Positions 54,159 to 63,393 of a stretch of 64,000 bases of DNA are shown piece by piece. Position 1 is the stretch's first letter. Every line of letters begins with the position of its first letter. The notes beneath the pieces are model-generated. The model worked only from the letters and a program-made list of their open reading frames with translations. It had not been told where the DNA came from and did no database searches. Position numbers and translations under genes: made by a program. Where the stretch lies: positions 1 to 64,000 of the forward strand of contig CALBSQ010000288.1 of the NCBI GenBank assembly GCA_937967325.1, in the 5' to 3' direction. This DNA comes from an uncultured Chloroflexota bacterium. Its GTDB lineage: Bacteria; Chloroflexota; UBA4733.

Positions 54159-54242
54159 TTCAAAGCGAGGCTGCCGCGTCTGAGTGTACCAGGGGGTTGC
54201 AATCGACTCCTGAATGCCGCCGATACTACGGCCACCTCCATC

Positions 54243-54494
54243 CTAGCCACCAACCACGTTCTTCGCGGCGGACGCTTGCCATTGCAGGCGATCTGCGTAG
54301 TCGTCGATGGGCACGTCGACGCGATAGCGGTCCAGCGCCTCTGCCAGCCTGAGGCGTGGCAAGACGGTGACCTCCACCTTGCCCGGCGCGGTCACACGGA
54401 ACGTGACGGTGTCCCCCGGCTCGATGTCCGCGTCGCGGCGAATACCCCGCGGTAGCGTGATCTGTCCGCGAGCGAGAACCTTGCCTAACAGCAT
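54243..54494 (-). CDS. AbrB/MazE-type transcription regulator, orphan
   Basis: The 83-residue product begins MLLGKVLARGQITLPRGIRR, a typical AbrB/SpoVT DNA-binding hairpin, and continues with GDTVTFRVTAPGKVEVTVLP and an Asp/Leu tail (YRVDVPIDDYADRLQ) like the toxin-binding part of VapB/MazE antitoxins. No toxin is found after its stop; the 84 bases before the next gene hold no recognisable PIN or MazF sequence. The region upstream (54495-54675) is less GC-rich and may hold its promoter. Confidence 0.72.
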   Translation of the reverse strand: MLLGKVLARGQITLPRGIRRDADIEPGDTVTFRVTAPGKVEVTVLPRLRLAEALDRYRVDVPIDDYADRLQWQASAAKNVVGG

Positions 54495-54675
54495 GGAAGC
54501 CCCCCAGATACTTCTCGGCACGTTCGGCGTGCGATGCTATTCTACAACGGCAATGCGCATTTTGACCGACAGCGGTTCTCCATACGTCGAATGCGAGATG
54601 ACATACACACACCTGTTCGTGTGCAGAAGCCGACCGCGGATCTGTGCCGCGATCTCGTGTCTTCTCTCTTGAGAG

Positions 54676-55887
54676 CTATCTCGGTTGTCGCCTCGAAGGC
54701 GTCCGGCCCAGCAAGCGGGCGAAGGAAAATGCGGAGACGTCGATCTTGCTCTGCCCATCCAGCGCGAGCTGCGCCAAGACTTCTCCGATCGCCGCGGAAT
54801 GCTTGAAGCCGTGGCCGGAGCAGGGGGAGGCGACGAGCACGTTGGCATGGCGTGGGTGCCGGTCTATTACAAAGCCTTCGTCGGCGGTGACCGTGTACAG
54901 GCAGACGCGTGACTTGAGGCAGCGGCTGGCCAGTCCCGGCAGATACCCGGCGACGTGGCTGTCGTACATACGGCGTATCTCCTCATCCGGCACGTCGCGG
55001 TCGACGCTGTCCGGCGTGGTTGTCGTATGGAACTGTGCGGTGGCCACTTTTACGCTGCCGTCGGGACCGTCGATCGCGGGGAAACCGTAGATGTACTCCC
55101 CGCTACCGTCGCCAAAGTGCCAGATGAAGACCGGAAAGTTACCGGGCAGAAATGGCTCGATCGAGCCACGCACCGCGAACCAGTACATCACCTGACGGTA
55201 GACACGGAATGGCGCGGCGTACTCCTGCTCCAGGAGATTCCCGATCCAGGGACCGGCGGCCAGTACCAGCGTCTGGGCCACGTAGCTGCCGGCATCCGTA
55301 TGCACCGTGACTGACCGACCGGCCGTATCTGCGCCGTACCCCAAGACTCGTTCGTTGCGATGGATCTGGGCGCCATAGTGCTCGGCCAGCCGGAGCTGTG
55401 CCTCCACGCAACGCTCCGGCCGCAGGAATCCGGCTCCCGGCTCGTAGTAGCCGGCCTCTTGGCCGGCCAGGTGGAACTGGGGGAAGCGTTGGGCAATCGC
55501 AGCGGGATTGAGCTGCTCGTGGGGGATGCCGTGCGCTTCCGCGACCTGGATAGTCCGCCGGAAGAAATCGGGGCGATAGGGGGGGACGGAGCGGCTGTCC
55601 GCACCTGCCAGGATGAGGCCACCGGTAATGGTCAGCAGATCCTTGCCGGTGGCCTGTTCGATCTCCCGCCACAGCTCGTAGGAACGTAGCACGAGTGGCA
55701 CGAAGGCGGGTCCCTCGCCAACCGCCTGGCGGGTAACACGCGTGTCGCCGTGGGTCGAGCCGAATTGGTGCGGCGGGGCAAACTGGTCAATCCCCAGCAC
55801 GCGGGCGCCGCGCTTAGCAAGCTGATAGATCGCGGCGCTCCCCATCGCGCCCAGACCCACCACGATCACGTCGAAGTTCCCGGACAT
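54676..55887 (-). CDS. SolA-like sarcosine/N-methyltryptophan oxidase
   Basis: The product has 403 residues. The FAD-binding front is FDVIVVGLGAMGSAAIYQLA. RVCLYTVTADEGFVIDRHP contains the Cys (about 328) that binds flavin covalently in monomeric sarcosine oxidases and N-methyltryptophan oxidase, and SPCSGHGFKHSAAIGE closes the domain. It oxidises N-methyl groups of amino acids, releasing formaldehyde and hydrogen peroxide. ATG at 55887 follows GATGAGGGGTG; an ATG four codons upstream overlaps that site. The exact substrate cannot be told. Confidence 0.88.
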   Translation of the reverse strand: MSGNFDVIVVGLGAMGSAAIYQLAKRGARVLGIDQFAPPHQFGSTHGDTRVTRQAVGEGPAFVPLVLRSYELWREIEQATGKDLLTITGGLILAGADSRSVPPYRPDFFRRTIQVAEAHGIPHEQLNPAAIAQRFPQFHLAGQEAGYYEPGAGFLRPERCVEAQLRLAEHYGAQIHRNERVLGYGADTAGRSVTVHTDAGSYVAQTLVLAAGPWIGNLLEQEYAAPFRVYRQVMYWFAVRGSIEPFLPGNFPVFIWHFGDGSGEYIYGFPAIDGPDGSVKVATAQFHTTTTPDSVDRDVPDEEIRRMYDSHVAGYLPGLASRCLKSRVCLYTVTADEGFVIDRHPRHANVLVASPCSGHGFKHSAAIGEVLAQLALDGQSKIDVSAFSFARLLGRTPSRRQPR

Positions 55888-55935
55888 CACACCCCTCATC
55901 TATTTGCTCGGACGAGGAAGTGTAGCGCCGGCCCT

Positions 55936-57618
55936 CTAGCGGACGCGCAGCGCGTAGCGCAATGTGGGCGAGCCAGGCGGTAGGAATTGGTAGCGCACGT
56001 ACATCGGATCACGTATGGACGCGCCCCAGATGGGGTCAGTGGCGTAGCTGCGATCCAGCGCCGCGGTCAGGAGCCGTGTTGCCTGGTCATAGAGGTCCGG
56101 CTGAGTGACCAGCGCCAGCGTGGCGCCCGCCAGCAGTTGGGCATCGTCGCCCATGTCCACTACCGAGTCGCCGCGGGCGAAGGTGTCGGCGATCTGCCGC
56201 GCCGTCAGCTCGTCGGCATCGTCCCAGGTCTCGATTTCCTGGATGCTATGCCCTCCGAGGGCTTGCAGCCTGGCCGTGGCGATGTAGGCGCCGACGGACC
56301 GGGCGGCATCCTGCATGCCGGACAGCGGCAGGGAGTCGTTGATCGGCAGCCAGCGGTCGCGTTGGATGGCAATATGTCCTTGAATCTCCACGGTGCTCGC
56401 GCCCTGAGCGCAACGTTGGGCCAGCGCTTGCACGGCGCTGACGTAGGCGTCGCGGGTGGTCTGGGCCAGCCCGCTGAGCTGCTCGATCACGCCGATGGCC
56501 AGGTGCAGCCGGAGAATATCGGTCGGATGCACGTCCAGGGCCGGGTCGTTGGCAGGGTGGCCGGAGCGTGTGCGGAGGGAGGGGATGGGAAGGCCAACGG
56601 CGCGATTGTTGAGGGCGGCGAAGAAGGCGGCGAGGTTATGCGCGAACGACGGACCGATGTTGAGCAGCCCGTAGACGTCGGCGGATGCCTCGTCCATCCA
56701 GTAGCTCCAGAGCAGACCTTGCAGTTGACCCGATGTTGGTCGCCGGCCGGCATGCACTGGCCCGCCGCCGAACAGCGTCTGCACGCCCGCTGCCAGCTCC
56801 GGCAACAGCCCGGCGTCGGCGTGGGTGACGTCGTGGCCACCGGTCTCGTGGGCGAGCGAGGCCCAGAGCACCGGGTGGTCGCGATAGGTGGAGGGAAGGC
56901 TGACCACGCCTACGTCGCCGCCAAACAACTGCTGGGTGTCGTCGGAAGGGATGGTAAAGGGGCCATCCTGGCCGCTGTGCAGAAAAACCGCGAGGGGCGG
57001 ATCCTGGGGCATAGCGAAGGGAATGTTCGCAGCGGCACGCTTGGTCCGAGATAGGAAGGAGCGGTACAAGTTGGAGATAACCGCCAGGAACCGCTGCAGC
57101 TCGGGCTGGACCGCGCCGCCGGGCGCGTGCTCGTAGACCGCGCCGGCCAGCGGCTCGATGCTATCGCCGGCCTGCCGCAACACGCTGTCCAGGTTCTGCA
57201 GCAACGGCATCACATAGCCGGTCTGGTAGGCCAGCGGAAGCGAGGGGGCGCCGGCGTTGATGGCCTGCTTGACCGCGGCGACGGTCGCCGCGTCGCCCCA
57301 CGGGGGAACTGGCGGGCCGTCGCCAAACAGGTCGATGACCGCTAGCCGCTCGCATAGCCGCGTGAACTGGTCCGCGTTGATGGGCGGAGTCGCGCTGTCC
57401 TCGAGCAGCTCTTCGGCGACGTGGATCGCCTCTTCGCGACAGGCCTGCTCATAGCTGGCTTCGTCGTGGCCGGGCGGTGGGTCGAGCGGGAAGGCGGTAT
57501 CGACCTCCCGACCGTTGACCAGCCTGAGGACGTAGTGACGCTTGTGGTAGTCGGTGTATCGCCGAATGAACGTCGACTTCGGTGGTCGAGCCAGGACGGA
57601 CTCTGCTGGGAGCATCAT
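55936..57618 (-). CDS. Unrecognised protein with metallopeptidase-like motif
   Basis: The product has 560 residues with no signal peptide. I do not recognise the family. The centre has LWASLAHETGGHDVTHADAG, an HE-x3-H arrangement close to a zinc-binding site, and 60 residues later SYWMDEASADVYGLL, which could supply the third ligand as in gluzincin-like enzymes. Helical regions lie on both sides. ATG at 57618 is chosen for AGGAAGAAGG before it. It follows the metallophosphoesterase by 29 bases on the same strand, so the two are probably co-expressed. A peptidase function is an inference from the motifs only. Confidence 0.6.
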   Translation of the reverse strand: MMLPAESVLARPPKSTFIRRYTDYHKRHYVLRLVNGREVDTAFPLDPPPGHDEASYEQACREEAIHVAEELLEDSATPPINADQFTRLCERLAVIDLFGDGPPVPPWGDAATVAAVKQAINAGAPSLPLAYQTGYVMPLLQNLDSVLRQAGDSIEPLAGAVYEHAPGGAVQPELQRFLAVISNLYRSFLSRTKRAAANIPFAMPQDPPLAVFLHSGQDGPFTIPSDDTQQLFGGDVGVVSLPSTYRDHPVLWASLAHETGGHDVTHADAGLLPELAAGVQTLFGGGPVHAGRRPTSGQLQGLLWSYWMDEASADVYGLLNIGPSFAHNLAAFFAALNNRAVGLPIPSLRTRSGHPANDPALDVHPTDILRLHLAIGVIEQLSGLAQTTRDAYVSAVQALAQRCAQGASTVEIQGHIAIQRDRWLPINDSLPLSGMQDAARSVGAYIATARLQALGGHSIQEIETWDDADELTARQIADTFARGDSVVDMGDDAQLLAGATLALVTQPDLYDQATRLLTAALDRSYATDPIWGASIRDPMYVRYQFLPPGSPTLRYALRVR

Positions 57619-57647
57619 GTCCTTCTTCCTGTGTCCGGGCGACAGCA

Positions 57648-58517
57648 TCAGACGGTGTAGGCGGTCCCGCTGCCTTGATCGAGCATCGCGTCGGTATTGA
57701 CCTGAAGGAACTGCCAGGAGTAGGTAGTTGCCGTGAGCGTGAAACAGACGACGCCCTGGTCTGTCAAGCGCTGCTCGGTGATGGGCAGCGCCGGGACGTC
57801 AAAACCGCGCAACCCGACTCCGCCGGTTCCGATGACGAACGAGCGCGGCCCGTTCGCGTCCGGCTCTCCGGCCCCGTTGGAGGGGCCGAGGCGCTCGTAG
57901 TTGTGCTCGTGGCCGGCCAGGATGAGGCTCACGTGGCAGTCATAGCAGAGCTGGAAGAGGTCGGCCAGGTTCTGGTTCGGCCCGTGCATGCCGGAGCTAA
58001 AGCGCGGGCGATGCCAGGTGACGAGATAGCGTTTGCCGGCGTGCGCGGCAACGTCGTCGTGCAGCCATTGCCACTGCGCCGATCCCTGCTGTGTCGGGAC
58101 CTCTGAGTTGCACATGGCCACGCGCCAATTCGCGTCCAGGTCGACCGTGTAATAGCCTTTGGTCGGATCGCCAGCGACGGCGCCGAAGTAGGAGTAATAG
58201 TCGGCAGCGTGGGGGGTCAGGTATTCGTGGTTGCCCGGGATGGGATAGATCCGGTCCTGGTACTTTCCCCACGTCGGCTTGAAGTAGTCCTGATAGTCTT
58301 GCGCCGACCCCGTGTAGTAGGCATTGTCCCCGAGCGCCAGGATGGGCACGCCTGGGTAGCGCCCCAGCAGATCCGCGGTATGGCTAGCTGCCATGGTCAG
58401 GGTCGCGATGTCGCCGGCGGCGAGCACGGTCGTAGCCCTAGCGGGAGCAGCGGGACCCGGCACTCGTGCAGCATGCGGTTGGGCCGGTGAGACGTCCCCT
58501 GGAGCGGCATCAAGCAT
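57648..58517 (-). CDS. Metallophosphoesterase, purple acid phosphatase-like
   Basis: The product has 289 residues. Calcineurin-like motifs are visible in order: AAGDIA (first Asp), LALGDNAYYTG, PGNHEYLTPHAADYYSYFG, VTWHRPRFSSG and AGHEHNYERLGP. They would hold two metal ions and hydrolyse phosphomonoesters or diesters. ATG at 58517 follows GGAGGACAAG. A typical export signal is lacking with this start. The next gene downstream is the putative metallopeptidase. Confidence 0.85.
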   Translation of the reverse strand: MLDAAPGDVSPAQPHAARVPGPAAPARATTVLAAGDIATLTMAASHTADLLGRYPGVPILALGDNAYYTGSAQDYQDYFKPTWGKYQDRIYPIPGNHEYLTPHAADYYSYFGAVAGDPTKGYYTVDLDANWRVAMCNSEVPTQQGSAQWQWLHDDVAAHAGKRYLVTWHRPRFSSGMHGPNQNLADLFQLCYDCHVSLILAGHEHNYERLGPSNGAGEPDANGPRSFVIGTGGVGLRGFDVPALPITEQRLTDQGVVCFTLTATTYSWQFLQVNTDAMLDQGSGTAYTV

Positions 58518-58763
58518 GATACTTGTCCTCCTCTCTCCTCTGCATGTGAACGCGGACGGCGTGCGTTTTCGGCCATTCTGGCTGGCCTGGTCGATGGACC
58601 GGCCAAACCTGGCATTACTCCGGCTCGACCGGACGACCGAGTTGGCTTGTGGCGTGTCTCGTAACGTGTATGGACATCGTTGATGGCACGGATTGTACGG
58701 CGTCACATGCACTTCAGCAAGAGCGGTCCGTTATCCGGCAGGCGGAGGCCCACGCCATAGCGG

Positions 58764-59858
58764 CTAGGCTTTGGACGCGCTCCGCCAGGCCTTCCAATCA
58801 TCGACCGTGGCGGCGGTCATCGCGGTAGCGGCGACGTGCAGCCAGTCCGGCTTCCGGCCCTTCAGGTCGCGGCGGACAGCCTCGACGGCGGACGGAGTGC
58901 CGAGGTGGATGTTTGCCGTCTCCCAACCCATGGCGTTGAGGAGGCGCGCTTCGTCGCGTTCCTTGGGTAGGGAGGATAGCTCGATGCGCGAACAGTCGGG
59001 GGCCAGACGGCGGACGATCCAGTCCCCGCACAGCTCGACGTAGGGGTCGGGGCAGCGCACGGCACGGTTCAGGAGCGTTTGATAGAGCACCTCGCTCGAA
59101 GCGTCGCTCTTATGGGCCCAGCTCCAGGCTGACGGCGCGAGCGCTTTGGCTTCACGGGCGACCTTGCCACCGCGCCAGTCGGCCAGCGCCAAGAAGCGCT
59201 GACGGCCCAGGCTGCCCAAGCCGGCGATCCGGTGCGCCACCCGGTACTGCAATCCTGCTTCCGGCCATAGGTGTTCCAGAGCGTCGCGCGCCCCCGCTGG
59301 AAGCTGTTCGATAGGCAAGGAGGCGAGGCCGTCCAGCTTCCTCCAGAAGGGCGTAGGATCACGCTCGACGCCGGTGGCCAGCACGCGCAGCCAGCGATGC
59401 CGATCGGCCAGTACAAACGGGTCGCCCGCGTGATCAAGGCTGTCTCTATAGCCTTGCAACAGCGCGGCGCAGACGTCGCTGAGCGTGATGGACAGGTGAC
59501 CGGCCTCCCGCGCCAGGTTGGCGCTCACCGCGACGCGGACCAGGTCGATCGGGTAGGGCATGTCGTACGCTTCGTCCAGGTCGTTGATGCCCCAAATGAG
59601 CCGGCCCTCGCTATCCCGCCAGGTGCCGAAGTTCTCCACGTGCAGATCACCAACCGCCAGGACGGAGGGCGCTTTGGCGAGGTCGGGGCAGACCTCCGGC
59701 CACACTTGCGCCCAGCGGTAGAAGGTGGCCCTCAAGAACGGGAAGGGCGACGTGGGGTCGGCCATCGCCTGGTGCTTGGCGCGGACGTCGGCGGCGATGA
59801 GGGTGAGGCGCTGGGCCAGCCAGTGCTCGTAGCCCGTCGTGGCAGCCTGAATGTCCAT
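58764..59858 (-). CDS. DUF2252-family protein
   Basis: The product has 364 residues. It fits DUF2252: VLAVGDLHVENFGTWRDSEG, WGINDLDEAYDMPYPIDLVR and SNWAREA-like repeats of the family (here SANLAREAGHLSITLSDVC). The fold is related to aminoglycoside phosphotransferase-like kinases, with GDLHVENFG resembling the catalytic loop, but no substrate is established. ATG at 59858 follows AAAGGAGCTGCT. It ends 246 bases before the phosphoesterase start; that gap shows no clear feature. Confidence 0.85.
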   Translation of the reverse strand: MDIQAATTGYEHWLAQRLTLIAADVRAKHQAMADPTSPFPFLRATFYRWAQVWPEVCPDLAKAPSVLAVGDLHVENFGTWRDSEGRLIWGINDLDEAYDMPYPIDLVRVAVSANLAREAGHLSITLSDVCAALLQGYRDSLDHAGDPFVLADRHRWLRVLATGVERDPTPFWRKLDGLASLPIEQLPAGARDALEHLWPEAGLQYRVAHRIAGLGSLGRQRFLALADWRGGKVAREAKALAPSAWSWAHKSDASSEVLYQTLLNRAVRCPDPYVELCGDWIVRRLAPDCSRIELSSLPKERDEARLLNAMGWETANIHLGTPSAVEAVRRDLKGRKPDWLHVAATAMTAATVDDWKAWRSASKA

Positions 59859-59905
59859 AGCAGCTCCTTTCCCACGGTCAGGCAAACCGCGCACGCGCAC
59901 AAGCG

Positions 59906-60700
59906 TCAGCGGAATACGGCGAGTGGGTCGTTGCTTTCCACTATGGCGGTCCGCTCGTCTCGCTGCACGGCGCCGCGCTTCAGATAACCGGTGAGGCTGG
60001 CCTCCTGGCCGGGCAGGACACGAACTTCGAAGCGATACGGCGGTTCGCTACGCGTTGGGGGAATGGCGCCGACCTGCACCTGGCGACAGGCGTCGGCCGC
60101 CCCGGCGCGAATCAGCGCGCGAGCGCGGCTGGGCGCCAGCGACCGCGCCGCCTCCAGCCCGAGGCCGACCTTCGTCACGACGCCGACCAAATTGGGCACG
60201 AGCGCCTGCGCCTCGGCCACGGCCTTGTCGTCGCCGGAACAAAACGCGGTGGGGACGTTGAACAGCGTGCCGGCCAGGTAGGCGCGCATCCCGAACTCGC
60301 CGATGGGAACGCCGTTGAGCCGGTAGTACTCGACGGTGCGCGAGGAGTAGGTGTGGGCGAGGGGGGCGTCTGGAGTGCCGGCCATGGCGTGCTGGCCGAC
60401 GAAGAATAAGGCGGCGAAGGTCTCGTCGAGGCCATAGGGCGCGCGAACGCCGCGGCCGGCCATCAGCTCCGCCCGGTCGTGGAAGCGCTCGTAGTCGATG
60501 CCGCCAGAGCCGTGGCCGTCCCAGACCAGGATCTCGGCGTCCGGATCGACATCGAGGATGCCGTCCACACAGGCGTTGACTTCCAGCGTCAGGAGGCGCT
60601 TCGACTGCGCCATTTGGTCCGCCGCTTCGGGCAGACGGGTCTGGTCGAACCCGAAGATCATGGCGGGTCCTTCCAGGTCGGTGAGCATGAAAATCCTCAT
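59906..60700 (-). CDS. M55-family D-aminopeptidase (DppA-like)
   Basis: The product has 264 residues. It has the DppA/M55 signatures: MRIFMLTDLEGPAMIFGFDQ with metal-binding Asp and Glu, VWDGHGSGGIDYERF, and GQHAMAGTPDAPLAHTYSSR. These zinc enzymes cut D-amino acids from short peptides such as D-Ala-D-Ala. ATG at 60700 starts at the conserved front. It follows the SDR gene by 17 bases on the same strand, so the two probably form an operon. Confidence 0.9.
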   Translation of the reverse strand: MRIFMLTDLEGPAMIFGFDQTRLPEAADQMAQSKRLLTLEVNACVDGILDVDPDAEILVWDGHGSGGIDYERFHDRAELMAGRGVRAPYGLDETFAALFFVGQHAMAGTPDAPLAHTYSSRTVEYYRLNGVPIGEFGMRAYLAGTLFNVPTAFCSGDDKAVAEAQALVPNLVGVVTKVGLGLEAARSLAPSRARALIRAGAADACRQVQVGAIPPTRSEPPYRFEVRVLPGQEASLTGYLKRGAVQRDERTAIVESNDPLAVFR

Positions 60701-60717
60701 GGATGATTCGGCCTTCC

Positions 60718-61551
60718 TCAATCCTCCCGCAGCTCCCAACGGCCGGGCCGCCAGCCGGAGCGCAAGCGGGGCAACACGACGGCTTCCGGCGACTGGGCCA
60801 GGAGGCCGCCATCGATGGCCAGGTCGATGCCCGTGACGAAGCGAGACTCGTCGCAGAGCAGGTAGACCATCGCCCAGGCGACATCCTCTGCCGCGCCGAC
60901 GTGGCCAACCGGATAGACCTCCTGGTAGAGTCGGGACTGACCCGGATGTAAGGCGTCCAGGCGCGCCATCCCCTCGTCGGAGACGATCGCCCCGGGCGAG
61001 ACGCTATTCACGCGGATACCTTTGGGCGCCCAGTCCACCGCCAGTTGCCGCGTCAAGGAGGCGACGCCGCCCTTGATCGCCCCGTAGGCGACGCGGCGCG
61101 GATAGGCTGCCAATCCCTGAATAGAAGAGATGGCGACGATGCTGCCGTGGCCGCGCTCCAGCATGTTGGGCAGGCAGGCGCGGACGCAGAGCCAGATACC
61201 CTTGAGACCGACGTCGATGGTGCGATCCCAGCCCTCCTCGGTGAGCTCGAGGGCGTTGCCCATCTCCTGCCAGACCGCGCCGGCAACGAGCCCATCGATG
61301 GAGCCGAAGCGCGCCAGCGTGGCCTCGGCCATGCGCTCGGTATCCGCCTTGGAGGAGACGTCCACACTCAGCCCCAGGGCGTCGCCACCGCCCTCAGTAA
61401 TCGCGGCCGCCAGCCGTTCGGCCTTCTCGCTATCCCGACCGACCGCCACGACTCTTGCACCTTCCCCGGCGCAGGTCCGACAAGTCGCGCTGCCGATCAG
61501 CCCATAGCCTCCGGTGACAATTATCACCTTGCCTTGTAAGCGCGTGCCCAT
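60718..61551 (-). CDS. Short-chain dehydrogenase/reductase
   Basis: The product has 277 residues. The NAD(P)-binding motif is VIIVTGGYGLIGSATCRTCA (GGxGxIG), the catalytic Ser lies in SIVAISSIQG and the Tyr/Lys pair in VAYGAIKGGVASL (Y-x3-K). C-terminal FVTGIDLAIDGGLLAQSP is typical of the classical SDR group. GRDSEKAERL after the second strand suggests NADP preference. Substrate is unknown. ATG at 61551 is the family start; the 267 bases between it and hsdM hold the divergent promoters. Confidence 0.88.
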   Translation of the reverse strand: MGTRLQGKVIIVTGGYGLIGSATCRTCAGEGARVVAVGRDSEKAERLAAAITEGGGDALGLSVDVSSKADTERMAEATLARFGSIDGLVAGAVWQEMGNALELTEEGWDRTIDVGLKGIWLCVRACLPNMLERGHGSIVAISSIQGLAAYPRRVAYGAIKGGVASLTRQLAVDWAPKGIRVNSVSPGAIVSDEGMARLDALHPGQSRLYQEVYPVGHVGAAEDVAWAMVYLLCDESRFVTGIDLAIDGGLLAQSPEAVVLPRLRSGWRPGRWELRED

Positions 61552-61818
61552 CTCGCTGTGTTGTTCCTCTCCGCTCGCGGCACTATGGTAATACCTGCCG
61601 CTCCTGTGCGTGCGCTGGCTGGTGAGCCCGACGGCGAGCGGGCCATGCCACGGCGTGCTGGGTATCCGTGGCGAGCCGGCGATCACACGGCCGACACCGC
61701 GCGAGGCGCGCAGAGCGATGGACAGGGTCTTACTCATTTCCGAAACCTTGCTATGATCTGGCAGTCGACCATCGGCGAGATGATGATTCGCATCTGGGAC
61801 GGGCATTTGAGGTTAGCC

Positions 61819-63393
61819 ATGCCGGCGAATGTGAGCGAGGTCGAGAAGCGCCTGTGGGTCTCAGCCGACGAGCTGCGTGCCAACTCCAGGCTGAAGTCGT
61901 CCGAGTACTCCGTGCCGGTGCTCGGTCTCATCTTCCTGCGCTTTGCCGACCAGAAGTTTGCGGCCGCGGATGCGGAGCTGAAGGCTGGGCTGGCGTTGCC
62001 GGGTGGGACGCCGAGCCGGCGTGGTCTGAACAAGGAGGACTACCAGGCGCGGGGTGTGCTGTATGTCCCCGAGCGCGCCCGCTTCTCCGCGCTGCTGCGA
62101 CTGCCCGAGGGCAGCAACGTCGGGCAGGCCATCAACGAGGCGATGCGCGCCATCGAGGAAGAGAACACCGAGCTGCGCGACGTGCTGCCGAAGACCTATA
62201 ACCGGCTGGAGAACGCCACACTGGTCGCCCTGCTGCGCAACTTCGCCGCCATACCCGTCGATGTCGAGGGCGACGCATTCGGCAAGATTTACGAGTACTT
62301 CCTGGGCAAGTTCGCCATGTCGGAGGGGCAGAAAGGCGGCGAGTTCTTCACGCCCACCTCCATCGTCAAGCTGATCGTCGACGTGATCGAGCCGTTTCAT
62401 GGGCGCATCTTCGATCCGGCCTGCGGCTCCGGCGGCATGTTCGTGCAGAGCGCGGAGTTCGTGCAGCGGCACCAGCGGCAGCCCAACGCCGAGATCTCCA
62501 TCTACGGCCAGGAGCGCACCGCCGAGACGGTCCGGCTCTGCCGCATGAACCTGGCCGTCCACGGCCTCTCCGGCGACGTCAAGCAGGCCAATACCTACTA
62601 CGAGGACGCACACGGCTCAACCGGCACGTTCGACTTTGTGATGGCCAATCCGCCCTTCAACGTGGACCGCGTGGACAAAGAGAAGATCAAGGATGATCCG
62701 CGCTTCCCCTTCGGCATGCCGCGGGTGGACAATGCCAACTACCTCTGGATCCAGCTCTTCTACAGCGCACTCGGTCCCGGTGGCCGCGCCGGCTTCGTCA
62801 TGGCCAACTCCGCCGCCGACGCCCGGAGCTCCGAGCTGGAGCTGCGCAAGCGGCTCATCCAGTCCCGCGCCGTGGACGTGATGATTGCCGTCGGCTCCAA
62901 CTTCTTCTACACGGTCACGCTCCCCTGCACCCTCTGGTTCCTCGACCGCGGCAAGGGCCTCACGCCGCGCGGCGACACGGTGCTCTTCCTGGACGCCCGC
63001 CACGTCTACCGGCAGGTGGACCGTGCCCACCGCGAGTTCACGCCCGAGCAGATCGAGCTCCTCGCCAACGTGGTCCGCCTGTACCGTGGCGAGCCGGTGG
63101 AGACCTGCAACAGCAGCGAGCTACTGCTGGCCCAGCACTTCCCCGAAGGCATCTACGCCGACGTGCCTGGCCTCTGCAAAGCGGCGACGCTGGCCGAGAT
63201 CGAAGCGCAAGGCTGGAGCCTCAACCCCGGCCGCTACGTCGGTGTCATCGCCCGCGCCGCCGACGGCTTCGACTTCGCGGAGCGGCTAGAGGAGCTGAAC
63301 GAGGAGCTAGAGACGCTCAACGCACAGGCCAGGGAGCTGGAGGAGCGGATCGCGGAGAACGTGGCGAGGCTGTTGGAAATGGCCGTCGGCTAA
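61819..63393 (+). CDS. hsdM: Type I restriction-modification methyltransferase subunit
   Basis: The product has 524 residues. The N-terminal HsdM helical domain (about 10-150) is followed by the N6-adenine methylase: motif I FDPACGSGGMFVQSAEFVQR near 199 and motif IV NPPFN near 277. A coiled coil at the end (ERLEELNEELETLNAQAREL) contacts HsdS. It methylates adenine in the site chosen by HsdS. ATG at 61819 is the family start; a TATGAT box at 61752-61757 may belong to its promoter. Its TAA overlaps the ATG of hsdS (TAATG). Confidence 0.93.
   Translation: MPANVSEVEKRLWVSADELRANSRLKSSEYSVPVLGLIFLRFADQKFAAADAELKAGLALPGGTPSRRGLNKEDYQARGVLYVPERARFSALLRLPEGSNVGQAINEAMRAIEEENTELRDVLPKTYNRLENATLVALLRNFAAIPVDVEGDAFGKIYEYFLGKFAMSEGQKGGEFFTPTSIVKLIVDVIEPFHGRIFDPACGSGGMFVQSAEFVQRHQRQPNAEISIYGQERTAETVRLCRMNLAVHGLSGDVKQANTYYEDAHGSTGTFDFVMANPPFNVDRVDKEKIKDDPRFPFGMPRVDNANYLWIQLFYSALGPGGRAGFVMANSAADARSSELELRKRLIQSRAVDVMIAVGSNFFYTVTLPCTLWFLDRGKGLTPRGDTVLFLDARHVYRQVDRAHREFTPEQIELLANVVRLYRGEPVETCNSSELLLAQHFPEGIYADVPGLCKAATLAEIEAQGWSLNPGRYVGVIARAADGFDFAERLEELNEELETLNAQARELEERIAENVARLLEMAVG

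Noticed and set aside
54159..54242. A toxin start after the AbrB-like gene
   Set aside because: An ATG gives only about 30 codons (MEVAVVSAAFRSRL) without PIN or MazF motifs.
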